A stretch of 64,000 bases of DNA, taken from assembly GCF_018860745.1 (NCBI RefSeq), contig NZ_JAHKPY010000003.1, forward strand, positions 558,001 to 622,000, read 5' to 3'. The notes beneath the pieces are model-generated. The model worked only from the letters and a program-made list of their open reading frames with translations, made no database searches and was not told the DNA's origin. The position numbers and the translations under genes were made by a program. This DNA is from Zobellia uliginosa. Its GTDB lineage: Bacteria > Bacteroidota > Bacteroidia > Flavobacteriales > Flavobacteriaceae. Below, one piece after another: positions 51,380 through 60,793 of this stretch (positions are counted from its first letter, which is position 1; every line of letters begins with the position of its first letter).

Positions 51380-52522
51380 TTATTCAGCTAGGAACGAAGT
51401 CTTACCTGATTTGTCCTGTTTGTTCTTGACTATGTTTTCATTTACGAAAATACCCATGTCCCTTCGTTTTCCAATATAATCAACTTGCGTTAACACCGTA
51501 AGTAAACGATCAATAACACTCATAAAACCAGATGCTAAAATTACATTTTGGTTTACATCGTTGTGGTTGTATTGCATATTGATCACATCCGTAAATATTT
51601 TTTCATAGTCACCTCCTTTTAATTCGGTCCACTCTCCAAAATAATTGAAAAGTTCTTCCTTGTTCTGAGAAGATGAGATATCTACCGATCCTTTAAACAC
51701 TCGTGCAAAACTTACGATAATTTCCAAAAGTTCTTTGGGGTGCATGTCATATTCTTCCCATTTGATCTTCGTAATTTGCTGGGCAAGGTATGCATACGCT
51801 TTGTCAACAGCCAAATGCATGGCATCTGCAACAGGATTGTCACTCTGTTTGGCCATTATCTTTTGAACGATAAGGATTGCGTTTCGCTCCGTCATCTTTA
51901 CAAAGTTCTCTGTTTCGTTATAAAAGTCTATTAGGCTTTCATGAGCACCAAGGGTTAAACTAGGGGGTATGTAGTCTGTTGCAATGGAAAGGCTTTTGCC
52001 TTCTTTTTGAATTTTAGCAATAGGGAGCTGATTGCCTGATAAGCCGGATTTTGCCAAATCATCACTCGTAATAAAAGTAAAAAACTGTCCGTTGGTCAAA
52101 AATGGATATCTTGGTGGTATTTCTTTTGGGTCTTGCGCGCCAAAAGGTATGGTGTTGTCCGTATCCAAATTTATCAGCAAAAAACCTTCCTCTAGTTTAC
52201 TGTCCGCCAATTCATCAACAACAATTTCTTCTTTGACCGAAGGTGTGTTCTCCGTAATTTCTATTCGGTTTCCATTGGGGGTAATAGCGCGTAATTTTTT
52301 GATGCTTACTTTAAGGCTTTTATGAACATCCAGGTTTATAGCATATTCATTGTTGCCATCAAGATAAGAAGCCAAGAAACCATGTCCGTATCTGCCTTTG
52401 CGCACGACGTAAGCATCTTTAATACTGTTTTCGGCAAAATTTTGAAGGCTTTCAAAATGCTCCTTGGAGATTTTCATGCCATCTACCCAATTGATTTTAA
52501 AATTTTTGATATCCTCTATCAT
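51380..52522 (-). CDS. tssK: T6SS baseplate protein TssK
   Basis: This 380-aa protein starts with a TssK-like pattern (INWVDGMKISKEHFESLQNF, as in the WxxGMxxxxxHF start of TssK) and has a beta-rich N-terminal domain and helical middle. TssK links the baseplate wedge to the membrane complex. It lies between tssN and tssO with ~10-bp gaps. Confidence 0.87.
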   Translation of the reverse strand: MIEDIKNFKINWVDGMKISKEHFESLQNFAENSIKDAYVVRKGRYGHGFLASYLDGNNEYAINLDVHKSLKVSIKKLRAITPNGNRIEITENTPSVKEEIVVDELADSKLEEGFLLINLDTDNTIPFGAQDPKEIPPRYPFLTNGQFFTFITSDDLAKSGLSGNQLPIAKIQKEGKSLSIATDYIPPSLTLGAHESLIDFYNETENFVKMTERNAILIVQKIMAKQSDNPVADAMHLAVDKAYAYLAQQITKIKWEEYDMHPKELLEIIVSFARVFKGSVDISSSQNKEELFNYFGEWTELKGGDYEKIFTDVINMQYNHNDVNQNVILASGFMSVIDRLLTVLTQVDYIGKRRDMGIFVNENIVKNKQDKSGKTSFLAE

Positions 52523-52532
52523 GCTATTTATA

Positions 52533-53399
52533 TTATATACGTTGGCAAATTACGACATCGCCGTCGTTTAGGTTATTATCTTCTACGGTAAGCTCGGAAT
52601 CTATATGTTTAGAAGCTCCATACCACTTTGGTTTGCTATAAAAATACCAACCGTGCGGGTCACCCGATGCATCGCTCAGTTCTATTTTCGTTGTTGTTTT
52701 TTTTACGTTATAGTCGTTTATGAAGAAAAAGAACAATCTTCCAAATTCCATATTCTTGGGCGCTTTAGCTTTAAAGCTCGTCATTTCCCCGGATTCGGTA
52801 TTTTTATAGAACATAAAGTTAAGTATGATCATGTTCTTAAGCTCATAATGTTCTGGGGTATCGTATTTTTTCTGAATAGGATAATACCATTTAGTGTACA
52901 ACTTTACCGGAATTGAGATAGAATATTCAAAGAGCACGAAAAAGCTGGTAGGTACTGTAAATGCAGCAATCGTTAAAAAATAGTAGGGTAGATACTCCAA
53001 ATCTTTATAGTGTGCAGCGATCATAATGACCGGAACCATGACCGCAAATGATGTTATGATTCCAAAAAGCAATTCTTTTAATCCTTTGTCCGTATCGAAT
53101 TTTTCAAATAAATAGCGGTAGAAAAATACATGAAGGCCACCCATTATCATTGCAAAGGCAAGCATCCAAAAATAACGGAACATTAAGGTAGTTTGCTTTA
53201 AGTTGTATATAATAGCCAAGAATATTCCCATTATGGCAATTAAGGCTGCAAGATAGTAGTAGTACTTTTTCTTTCTTCTTTTAAACCCAGGAGTTTTCCG
53301 GGCCAATAGACCAAGCGCCAATAAAATGAAAACCATGACAATGGCAAAAGGAATCAGGGCTTGTATATTTATAAATCTCTTTAGGTAACTTCCGATCAT
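52533..53399 (-). CDS. tssN: T6SS subtype iii membrane protein TssN
   Basis: The N-terminal half of this 288-aa protein has about five to six membrane helices (LIPFAIVMVFILLALGLLA, YYLAALIAIMGIFLAIIY, GIITSFAVMVPVIMIAAHY, and others). The cytoplasmic C-terminal domain includes FFFINDYNVKKTTTKIEL and WYFYSKPKWYG. This matches TssN of Bacteroidota systems, a likely part of the membrane anchor in place of TssL/TssM. It sits 7 bp downstream of tssG. Confidence 0.85.
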   Translation of the reverse strand: MIGSYLKRFINIQALIPFAIVMVFILLALGLLARKTPGFKRRKKKYYYYLAALIAIMGIFLAIIYNLKQTTLMFRYFWMLAFAMIMGGLHVFFYRYLFEKFDTDKGLKELLFGIITSFAVMVPVIMIAAHYKDLEYLPYYFLTIAAFTVPTSFFVLFEYSISIPVKLYTKWYYPIQKKYDTPEHYELKNMIILNFMFYKNTESGEMTSFKAKAPKNMEFGRLFFFFINDYNVKKTTTKIELSDASGDPHGWYFYSKPKWYGASKHIDSELTVEDNNLNDGDVVICQRI

Positions 53400-53405
53400 A
53401 GGGGT

Positions 53406-54311
53406 CTAAATTGTAGCGGAAACGCCGAGTCTTCCGGAATATATGTCTTCACTCATCACAAATTCTCTTTCTTTTTCGGCCAACGTAAATTGTATTTCAA
53501 AATCGGCCTCATAAGGTAAGGTGTGTTCCAAAAAGAAATTCATTAATGCGTGAATTTTTCCATCTGGCATATAATCAACTATTTTTTCAGGTCGTCTTAT
53601 TTTGTCAATAATAAAAATATATTTTGGAAGAAAAGTAATTGGTTTTCCTTCTGTTGCCATGTTTATGCCCAATTGCCATGGTTCTTGTTTTGTCTCCGCC
53701 GCTATCGTGGCATAGTCCTGTTTAATAATTAGTTTTTCTTCAATGATATTCTCCAATACTAGTTGTAACAACGGCAAATCCCCGGCTATCTTGTACATGA
53801 AGGGCATAGTCTTTAATATCTTTGCGGCTATATTTCCGGGAATCCTTGGATCTATCTGCCAAAGGTTCAATAAAAAACCAACCAACTCCGGGCTTCCTAA
53901 AGATTTAAAGGTAAGGTCTTCGGCTGATTCTATGGCAACCCGCTGAAGAAAAAACTCGGTTTCTAAAGGCTTAAAAAACTTCCTGGCATTTTCTTCTTCT
54001 ATTTTTCTTCCGTTGTAATCCGTAACCATGGTTTCAACAAAAGGGGTGCTGGAGTAGGTACGATGAAAAAATCTTTCGGGGAAAATATTATAAAAACTTC
54101 TACGGCTCAGAGAAATCTCCGTGGTATTACTTTTGTCTAAACTCTCTTGTACAGATGTAATATCCTTACTAAAGCGTCTTTTAAAAAAATCTACAAGTAC
54201 AATATCTAGCTCAGTCTCTTCATTTAAATAAGAGATAAAAGTTTCCGCTTTTAAATCAAAATTAAGATCAAACAGTTCTTGTTGTATTTGTTCTGGGGAT
54301 AAGGTCTTCAT
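53406..54311 (-). CDS. tssG: T6SS baseplate protein TssG
   Basis: This 301-aa protein is in the place and size range of Bacteroidota TssG, directly between the NlpC/P60 lipoprotein (2-bp gap) and tssN (6-bp gap). FYNIFPERFFHRTY and the C-terminal FLEHTLPYEADFEIQFTLAE fit TssG as I recall it. Divergent from proteobacterial TssG, so the assignment leans partly on context. Confidence 0.75.
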   Translation of the reverse strand: MKTLSPEQIQQELFDLNFDLKAETFISYLNEETELDIVLVDFFKRRFSKDITSVQESLDKSNTTEISLSRRSFYNIFPERFFHRTYSSTPFVETMVTDYNGRKIEEENARKFFKPLETEFFLQRVAIESAEDLTFKSLGSPELVGFLLNLWQIDPRIPGNIAAKILKTMPFMYKIAGDLPLLQLVLENIIEEKLIIKQDYATIAAETKQEPWQLGINMATEGKPITFLPKYIFIIDKIRRPEKIVDYMPDGKIHALMNFFLEHTLPYEADFEIQFTLAEKEREFVMSEDIYSGRLGVSATI

Positions 54312-54313
54312 TA

Positions 54314-54940
54314 TTACAGGTTTTTGAGCAAACGTGCACCGGAAACAAATCTATCTTGCCAGTATTTTGAGTTCAAATCCGCAATTTGAACTCCCTTGGG
54401 AGAATTGGAGCCTGTAAACTTTCCATTTTGAAGATAGATTCCTACATGGGAAACCACTCGGTCTTCATCTCGTAATCTAAAAAACAGTAGATCACCTTGT
54501 TGTAAGAATTTTTGACCGGAAAAGTGTGCTTTAATATCATAATTAAACTGCTCTATTGAGGTTCTTGGTAATTCAAAACCATAAACTTTCTGGTAAATAT
54601 CTTGTACATACGCTGAGCAGTCTACACCATTTTTAGTTGTGCCTCCCCACAGGTAAGGCGTGTCCATCCAATCATCTATATTCGCATATAATTTTTCGTT
54701 CTTTATATCTTCATAAGGGATGCCCAATAACTTAGAAAAATCAAGTCTTTGTTCTTCGGTTAGGTAAGAAGGTTCAACAATAGTAATTTGTTTTTTATCT
54801 TGTGCTTCTTTTTCGGCTGCCAAACGTTTTGATTTTTCTATTTCTTGCCTGTAGTACTCGCCTTGGCCCGCTACAGCAGTTTTATTGGCGCAACCGGCAA
54901 GTAATGCAATAATTAAAAAAAAAGACAGTTTTAATTTCAT
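54314..54940 (-). CDS. NlpC/P60 (C40) cell-wall peptidase lipoprotein of the T6SS locus
   Basis: This 208-aa protein has a lipoprotein signal (LSFFLIIALLAGCANK, lipobox cysteine at ~17) and an NlpC/P60 domain. The catalytic cysteine is in NGVDCSAYVQDIY, the histidine in RVVSHVGIYLQN, and QQGDLLFFR precedes it. It probably cuts peptidoglycan peptides to let the T6SS cross the wall. It may fill the lipoprotein role given to TssQ in other Bacteroidota systems, but I am not sure it is the same family. First gene of the minus-strand core run. Confidence 0.82.
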   Translation of the reverse strand: MKLKLSFFLIIALLAGCANKTAVAGQGEYYRQEIEKSKRLAAEKEAQDKKQITIVEPSYLTEEQRLDFSKLLGIPYEDIKNEKLYANIDDWMDTPYLWGGTTKNGVDCSAYVQDIYQKVYGFELPRTSIEQFNYDIKAHFSGQKFLQQGDLLFFRLRDEDRVVSHVGIYLQNGKFTGSNSPKGVQIADLNSKYWQDRFVSGARLLKNL

Positions 54941-54995
54941 ATAAAAAATCGTACATTTAATTGAAAGGAAGAATGGATAAAATTAGAGATTAATT

Positions 54996-56015
54996 ATGAA
55001 TAATAAAAGTATTAAAACTCACTTTGATAGTAACGTGTTTATCACTTTTTTAGTATTGTTCCTTGTTGGATTAGCACTTTTTTCTTTCCGTCTGAATAGT
55101 GAGGTGGATTGTAGTAATGTTGATTTTGAGATCATTTCCAATTCTTACACCACGGAAGATCTTATCGAATTCAAAAGTACGGATAGTTCAGGATTTAATT
55201 GGACCTGGAATTTTGGGGATAATGAATCTGAAGCATACCGTTCAGATGTCGTTCATCAATTTAAAAAACCAGGTAAATATTCTGTTTCATTGCAAATGAA
55301 CGGTGAGTGCATGGCTTCACGCGAAATTGTAATTACAAAAGACAAGATAGTACGTGATGCAAAGCTTATACCTAATATTGTTTTACCTAAAAAAGTCAGG
55401 GTAGGAGATGAAGTTGAGTTTTTTAACGACTCTAAGTTTGCCAATTCTTGGCAATGGAGCTTTGGCGAAACCGCAGCGGTAGATGGAAATGATAGAAGAG
55501 AAAGATATACATATAAGACGCCGGGCGAAAAAACAATCCTGCTAGTTGTAAACGGAGACCGAAGGCACGAAGCAAAACGGATTTTAACAGTTTACCCTTC
55601 TAAAAAGAAAGAGCGGATAGGAAGAAGCCGAAATGCAAGTGCACCTATAGAAAATGTCTTGGCAACAATTCCTGAAGCTCCAAAAGAGGAAAAACCGGTA
55701 GTAGAAGATAGTGATACCATAGATGCACCACCTTATATTGAGATTTCTAGTGAAGAGATAGAGGATATGCTAGTAAGATACTCGGTAAGAAATCTTGACG
55801 ATGTTAGTATTCGGAATTATTTTTGTGTCACTAACATTCCTGTTTTCAACAAAAGCGGAGACCGTTTTACCGTTAGCCAGTTCTTTAAAGCTGTGCGGGA
55901 TGTTAAGATTGAAATTAACAGTCTTAAGCTTTATAGAGACAAAAAAACAGGTTGCATAAAAAGTATGACGGTAGATATGCGTACAAAAAAAGGATTGTTC
56001 TGGAAGAGCTTTTAA
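54996..56015 (+). CDS. Membrane-anchored PKD-domain T6SS protein (TssP-like)
   Basis: This 339-aa protein has an N-terminal membrane helix (VFITFLVLFLVGLALFSF) and two PKD domains, with FNWTWNFGDNES and SWQWSFGETAAVDG (the WxFGD-type core). A linker and a C-terminal domain of unknown fold follow (~245-339). Topology suggests a periplasmic part of the trans-envelope complex. Position, divergent from the core run by 55 bp, suits TssP of subtype iii. The symbol is left blank as I cannot confirm it. Confidence 0.7.
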   Translation: MNNKSIKTHFDSNVFITFLVLFLVGLALFSFRLNSEVDCSNVDFEIISNSYTTEDLIEFKSTDSSGFNWTWNFGDNESEAYRSDVVHQFKKPGKYSVSLQMNGECMASREIVITKDKIVRDAKLIPNIVLPKKVRVGDEVEFFNDSKFANSWQWSFGETAAVDGNDRRERYTYKTPGEKTILLVVNGDRRHEAKRILTVYPSKKKERIGRSRNASAPIENVLATIPEAPKEEKPVVEDSDTIDAPPYIEISSEEIEDMLVRYSVRNLDDVSIRNYFCVTNIPVFNKSGDRFTVSQFFKAVRDVKIEINSLKLYRDKKTGCIKSMTVDMRTKKGLFWKSF

Positions 56016-56465
56016 AAATTTAGGCACGCTCATTTAATCAAATTATTCGCATTAATTATAATCTAGTGATATTCAATATAAATGAGCTAGAGGTTTTTAT
56101 GATGGATAATTCTTGCTTATTTCTACAGAATAAATAATCTCTCAATTGGTTTAAATCTTAAAAGCCTAAAAACCAAGCGGGGTTATTCCATTAAACTATG
56201 GGCCTGTGAACCGCAGGGCTTGAGTAGGGGAAATTAACTGACAGTATTAATCTTATTTAGGAGAATTTTACTTCAAATTATAGGTGGTATTTTCGTGCGT
56301 AACAAAGACCTTCTTTTCCTTCATTTTTTTTACTTAATAATTATTTAATGTTGCATTTTATCGAAAAATCTTTGGATAGTATCAGATAATTAATAGTTTA
56401 GCAGCGTCTTATTGACGTTTTTTTTTATATAAATCAGGTATTAATTACCACAAAAATTATTTTTT
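56016..56465 (+). promoter_or_regulatory. 450-bp leader/promoter region of hcp1
   Basis: No gene is seen. Near its end, about 45-60 nt before the hcp ATG, GCGTC/GACGT (loop TTATT) is followed by a run of about ten T (56403-56427), which looks like a small terminator or attenuator in the hcp leader. I found no exact TAnnTTTG box. The G-rich stretch at 56175-56235 has no tRNA or known RNA pattern. Confidence 0.35.
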
Positions 56466-56855
56466 ATGTCTTTCAAAGCTAAATTGAATTTAGGAGGAAA
56501 AGAGTACAATGTTTTAAATTGTAACTACGATCTTTTTCAAGAAACAGATCCAACAGGTCGCCCGTCTTCTGTAACAAGAGGAGGTAAGATTACTGTTACT
56601 GTAGAATCCAATGACGACACTACCGGTGTTGAATTAATGATGGATAACTTCGGTAAAAAAGATGGATCTATTACTTACACGAAAAGAGATACGGATGCTA
56701 AACTTAAAGAAATTAAGTTTACCGAAGCTTACATGGTAAAGTACAGAGAAAACTTTGATGCTTCTGGTACCAATCCTTTAACGGAGACCTTTACTTTATC
56801 TGCAAAAGAATTAAGTATTGGTGGTGGTCAGCACCAGAACGAATGGGTAATGTAA
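56466..56855 (+). CDS. hcp: T6SS tube protein Hcp (TssD)
   Basis: This 129-aa protein is of the Bacteroidota Hcp type: SFKAKLNLGGKEYNVLNCNY at the N-terminus, RPSSVTRGGKITVTVES, and a final FTLSAKELSIGGGQHQNEW strand. It forms the inner tube hexamers. It is followed at once by a strong terminator, so it can be made in excess over tssB/tssC. It is diverged from hcp2 at 59126. Confidence 0.93.
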   Translation: MSFKAKLNLGGKEYNVLNCNYDLFQETDPTGRPSSVTRGGKITVTVESNDDTTGVELMMDNFGKKDGSITYTKRDTDAKLKEIKFTEAYMVKYRENFDASGTNPLTETFTLSAKELSIGGGQHQNEWVM

Positions 56856-56879
56856 TCCATTTAATTCCAAATATTATTA

Positions 56880-56912
56880 AAAGGAGGCTGGTAAATGCCT
56901 CCTTTTTTTTAC
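56880..56912 (+). terminator. Intrinsic terminator after hcp1
   Basis: AAGGAGGC/GCCTCCTT forms an 8-bp stem with an 8-nt loop, followed by at least eight T. It makes hcp1 a one-gene unit. The 309-bp gap to tssB holds this and AT-rich DNA, probably with the tssBC promoter, though I see no exact box. Confidence 0.88.
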
Positions 56913-57164
56913 TTTTCTCACGAGCACACTAGGTATTTATGGTCGTCCACAATACTATTTTTGTAATCTTTACGGTTATAGGGTAGTGTAAGGACTTATT
57001 TTTAGTAACACCTGCGTAATAAGGTGTTGTAAACATTACATGTAGTTTTTTAGTGTGTATCATATTTAAATGGGAGTAAAGAAAAACTTACGCAAGCTCA
57101 TTCAAGTACTTTGCTTGCATATACCATTTTTTTGAGTAAATTTAAAAATTAAAAAAATATAAAT

Positions 57165-57617
57165 ATGGCTATTGATAACGTAGGTATTGGTGGTAATGAA
57201 GTGAAAGGCGATGCTAACGAAGCGTTGAACGTCATTCCACAAAACAGGGCTTTGATTGCCGGTAAGCTTACCCCTAACGCACCCGTAAAACCCGAAGTTG
57301 TAGAGGGTCTTAGAACCGTTGAAGACGTTTTTGAGCATTATGAACCCGAACTTAAAATCCCTTTTGAAGATAAGGATGGTGGCACGGTAAACGAAACCTT
57401 AAAATTCAGAAATCTGGGTGATTTTGGCAAAAAAGGCATTACCAATAATAGTGTTTTTTTAAAAGAGCTTGAAATTGAGAGCGATCAATATAAAAAAATG
57501 ATCAAGCAATTAAAGACCAATAAGATTTTAAAAGCCGCTTTGGAAGATCCGGAAGCTAAAAAATCTTTGGTAGATACTATCGATGCTTTGATCGATGAAA
57601 TTAAAAACACTAAATAA
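57165..57617 (+). CDS. tssB: T6SS sheath small subunit TssB
   Basis: This 150-aa protein shows the TssB/VipA pattern: LRTVEDVFEHYEPELKIPFE and LKFRNLGDFGKKGITNNS, with a helical C-terminus. It pairs with TssC to form the contractile sheath. tssC begins 6 bp after its stop. Confidence 0.92.
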   Translation: MAIDNVGIGGNEVKGDANEALNVIPQNRALIAGKLTPNAPVKPEVVEGLRTVEDVFEHYEPELKIPFEDKDGGTVNETLKFRNLGDFGKKGITNNSVFLKELEIESDQYKKMIKQLKTNKILKAALEDPEAKKSLVDTIDALIDEIKNTK

Positions 57618-57623
57618 ATTTAC

Positions 57624-58982
57624 ATGGCTGATACACAGAACAACCAAAAAGCCGCACAGCTAAGTGAGAAACCTTATGCGGAACAGATAAAGGAAAAATC
57701 GGACGGACTAGTTAAATATGGCGGGTACGACCTTTTGGAATCTGCCATTGATGACGTACAGAACCTGAATCCTGATCGTAAGGCAAGACGAAAAATGTTT
57801 CTTACTGAAAACAGTAAAAAACAAGAGCGTAACGATTTATTGAAAAAATTAGAGCTTTGGTCTGAAACCCTTAAATCTGGTGATGATATCATTTCATTGG
57901 TACAAGCTGCAGATGATAAGGCAGAATTGGCGCAACAGGTACTTACAAAAAATTTGAAGTCGGCTTTAGAGGAAACTCGAGAATTGGAAACTTCATACCG
58001 TTCCGTAGCCTTATTTTACAAAAATACAGATTTACCTTCCTTAAAGAACGTTTCCGTTATAAATGCGGAACTTGATCAACTTACGGATTTGGACAATACC
58101 CGTTTCTTTGATCACATTCGTGAAGAACTGGTTGATAAATATGACCGTTTGGACCTTCGCGAAAATTATTCGCTAATGGTACTTCCTGGGTATTTAGGTT
58201 CTAAATCAGTAGTTGATAAATGGGCCAAAGTAGCACATGACAACAAAGTGACCTTAGTGACCGATTTTGCACATTTAGATGAGCCGGACGATGTAATGGA
58301 AATGTTCGAAAGCGCCAATCTTGCTAGTGGCGATATGTATTTGTCCAACACTATCATGACCTGTAACTGGTTAGTAGGCCGTGGTAAACATGCCGAAGTT
58401 GGTGAAGAAGAAGATGTACACGTACCGCCTTCTGGTGCGCTTGCAGGTAAAATTTACAAAACCTTGATGTCTCAGGTAACCGCCGGTAAAAAACACGGTG
58501 GCCTTAGTGAAGTAGACGGAGTTAAGTTTGATTTAAGAAAAAGCGAAATCGCCAATTTGGAAAATCTAGGTTTGGTACCTATGGTTAACGAATACGGTAA
58601 GGTTATGGCCTTTTCTGCCAAGACACTTTTTAATGGAGATAACCTAGGTCTTCAGACCTATTCTGTAGTTCGTGTGTTTGATTATGTGGCCAAAGTATTA
58701 ATGGACTTTTTAAACCGTAGGGCTTTTGAGAACTTTAGCACCAAGACCCGTAACGAGATACAATCGCAGATTGTACGGTTTTTAGATGAAATTACCGGAC
58801 CGGACAAGCTGATCGAGAATTTTGATATTCGTAGGTTTGAACAAGACCCGAATCAAAAAGACCGTATTTATTTAGATGTCCACCTTAAACCTTATTTCCC
58901 GGCCAAGAACTTTATGATCAAAATGGATGGTCAGAAAGGTGATGATGGTGCGGAGTGGGATACGGAATACGCACAACAATAA
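57624..58982 (+). CDS. tssC: T6SS sheath large subunit TssC
   Basis: This 452-aa protein has the full length of TssC/VipB. Features are NTRFFDHIREELVDKYDRLD, NYSLMVLPGYLGSKSVVDKW, VTLVTDFAHLDEPDD and the C-terminal VRVFDYVAKVLMDFLNRRAF region. It forms the sheath with TssB and is the substrate of ClpV through the TssB/C N-terminal helices. Confidence 0.94.
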   Translation: MADTQNNQKAAQLSEKPYAEQIKEKSDGLVKYGGYDLLESAIDDVQNLNPDRKARRKMFLTENSKKQERNDLLKKLELWSETLKSGDDIISLVQAADDKAELAQQVLTKNLKSALEETRELETSYRSVALFYKNTDLPSLKNVSVINAELDQLTDLDNTRFFDHIREELVDKYDRLDLRENYSLMVLPGYLGSKSVVDKWAKVAHDNKVTLVTDFAHLDEPDDVMEMFESANLASGDMYLSNTIMTCNWLVGRGKHAEVGEEEDVHVPPSGALAGKIYKTLMSQVTAGKKHGGLSEVDGVKFDLRKSEIANLENLGLVPMVNEYGKVMAFSAKTLFNGDNLGLQTYSVVRVFDYVAKVLMDFLNRRAFENFSTKTRNEIQSQIVRFLDEITGPDKLIENFDIRRFEQDPNQKDRIYLDVHLKPYFPAKNFMIKMDGQKGDDGAEWDTEYAQQ

Positions 58983-59125
58983 ATAAGGCAAATCTAAACG
59001 AAGCTACAGCTTCTAAAGTCTTGTTATAGAGAATAATAAACAAAAACTTGGGTTTTGGTTAGGATGGTTTTGCTCAAAAGTGAACCTATAAACAATACCC
59101 CGCTATTTTTAAAACCTGAATAATT

Positions 59126-59515
59126 ATGTCATTTTTAGCAAAACTTACTGTTGACGGGCAGATATATAATGTGCTTAACTGTACCTATAATTTTGAACAG
59201 CCTATTGATGGAACAGGCAAACCATCAGGTAAACCAAGAGGAGGGCAAATTATGGTCACTCTTGAATCAAAGGGTGAATATGATTTGTTTCATTGGATGA
59301 ATGAGCCTGAACAAACAAAAGATGGTACCATCGTTTTCTTTAAACGTGATGCCATGTCAAAACTACAAGAAGTGAAGTTTACCAAAGGATTTTGTGTTAA
59401 ACTTACAGAGAATTTTGATGCTATAAGTTCTAGGCCCATGCAAAAAAGAATCGTCATTTCTGCAAAAACCATTACTATTGGAGATATGAATTTTGAAAAT
59501 CAGTGGGGCGAGTAA
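59126..59515 (+). CDS. hcp: T6SS tube protein Hcp (second copy, effector-linked)
   Basis: This 129-aa protein is a homologue of hcp1 (SFLAKLTVDGQIYNVLNCTY...), but the middle and end differ (YDLFHWMNEPEQTKDGTIVF, MQKRIVISAKTITIGDMNFE). The effector-candidate gene starts 12 bp after its stop, so it likely carries that effector inside the tube. A broken relative of this copy, not of hcp1, is found at 61509. Confidence 0.93.
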   Translation: MSFLAKLTVDGQIYNVLNCTYNFEQPIDGTGKPSGKPRGGQIMVTLESKGEYDLFHWMNEPEQTKDGTIVFFKRDAMSKLQEVKFTKGFCVKLTENFDAISSRPMQKRIVISAKTITIGDMNFENQWGE

Positions 59516-59527
59516 AATCTTTAATTT

Positions 59528-60793
59528 ATGGAAGAAGAATTACTAAAAGAGTTGGATAGTATCCTTCAACCTGCAATTGCCAAATCTTGGGCAGACGCCA
59601 AAAGAAATGCCTATGGGAATGACCCTAGGGATGCTTTTTTGGATTTACTTAAGGTGCAGTTGGACAATACCAAAGTTGATATTTCAAAGAGCATGTACCA
59701 AATCGATTTGGCAATGCAGGGCAATTCTACAAGGGTTGAGTCCGCTTTACAAGATATGAGTCAGCCAGAAGAGGTAGTTAAGGTTGATATGAGTAATTAT
59801 GTACGAGATACTCCAAATGGAACGAAAGTATTTGATGGCACTCAATGGTTTCTTTTTTCCAAAGAATCACAAATAGATTTTCAGGTGAACACTTCCCCGG
59901 AAACCTACAATGCACCCTTGGTCAAAGTTAGTGCCTATGATCCAACAACTAATTTTAGGGTAGCCTATATTGATTATGATACTACCGTAGAAGGTAATGA
60001 ATTTTCATATTCGGGTAACGCAGATGATTTTGCAATGAGCGAATTGGATAAAAGTATATTTTACCAAGATCCACTTTATGCAGGAGCTAAATTTGCAGTC
60101 GGGAGCGTGGGTCTTGTTGCTGGAGAGTTAGAGGCATTTACTATGGCTCAGCATTATATTAATTATGATGATATATTAAGGATTCCACGTAAAGGAGGCG
60201 GTAGGAACTATGCAAATGGAGCTGGAAAGTTTAAAATGTTGGATGGTAAATGGGCTAATTTTGATGAAATAAGAAGTGTCAAAGGGTTTGAGCAAAACAA
60301 ACTTAAAGTCAGTGCCAATAGCGCAAGAATTCGTGGAGCTAAAGCCGCCAAGGGTTTTAAAGTTGTTGGAAATGTGTTTTTTGCACTTTCAGTAGGTTTT
60401 TCTACAATTGAGATTATCAATGCTAGTATGAGCAATGATTCAAATAGAAAAGAGGTGTATTTTAAATCAGGTTTAGATATTACAATGAGTGTTGTAGCAT
60501 TTATTCCAGTAGTGGGTTGGGCTATTTCAGGGACTTATTTTATAGCTGATGCATTCGGAGCCTTTGGTGATTTTGGGCAACCTAGTGGTATATCTCAAGA
60601 AGAATATAATAAGAACGCACTGCAAGAGATTAAGGTAATGCATGGTAATGGAATTAAATCTTTGAAATTTCAAATTGACTATGTACCTCCTGTAGAAAAC
60701 GAAATAATTGATTTATATAGAGAAGAAAGACAGGTTAAAATAGATAACACCTATGTGGCCCCAAGCGTAAATATTCAAAAAATGAAATTTTAA
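59528..60793 (+). CDS. Hcp-linked effector candidate with two hydrophobic hairpins
   Basis: This 421-aa protein has no signal peptide or known domain. The N-terminal ~170 residues look soluble (KVFDGTQWFLFSKESQIDFQ). The C-terminal half has hydrophobic stretches (FKVVGNVFFALSVGFSTIEI and SVVAFIPVVGWAISGTYFIA) that could insert in membrane. Its stop overlaps the start of a multi-pass membrane protein by one base. Place behind hcp2 and a membrane-protein partner suggest a pore-forming toxin. That is inference. Confidence 0.5.
   Translation: MEEELLKELDSILQPAIAKSWADAKRNAYGNDPRDAFLDLLKVQLDNTKVDISKSMYQIDLAMQGNSTRVESALQDMSQPEEVVKVDMSNYVRDTPNGTKVFDGTQWFLFSKESQIDFQVNTSPETYNAPLVKVSAYDPTTNFRVAYIDYDTTVEGNEFSYSGNADDFAMSELDKSIFYQDPLYAGAKFAVGSVGLVAGELEAFTMAQHYINYDDILRIPRKGGGRNYANGAGKFKMLDGKWANFDEIRSVKGFEQNKLKVSANSARIRGAKAAKGFKVVGNVFFALSVGFSTIEIINASMSNDSNRKEVYFKSGLDITMSVVAFIPVVGWAISGTYFIADAFGAFGDFGQPSGISQEEYNKNALQEIKVMHGNGIKSLKFQIDYVPPVENEIIDLYREERQVKIDNTYVAPSVNIQKMKF

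Noticed and set aside
56160-56235. Possible tRNA or small RNA in the G-rich stretch before hcp1
   Set aside because: No cloverleaf, no TTCGA-type loop and no CCA end could be drawn. Only weak pairing is seen.
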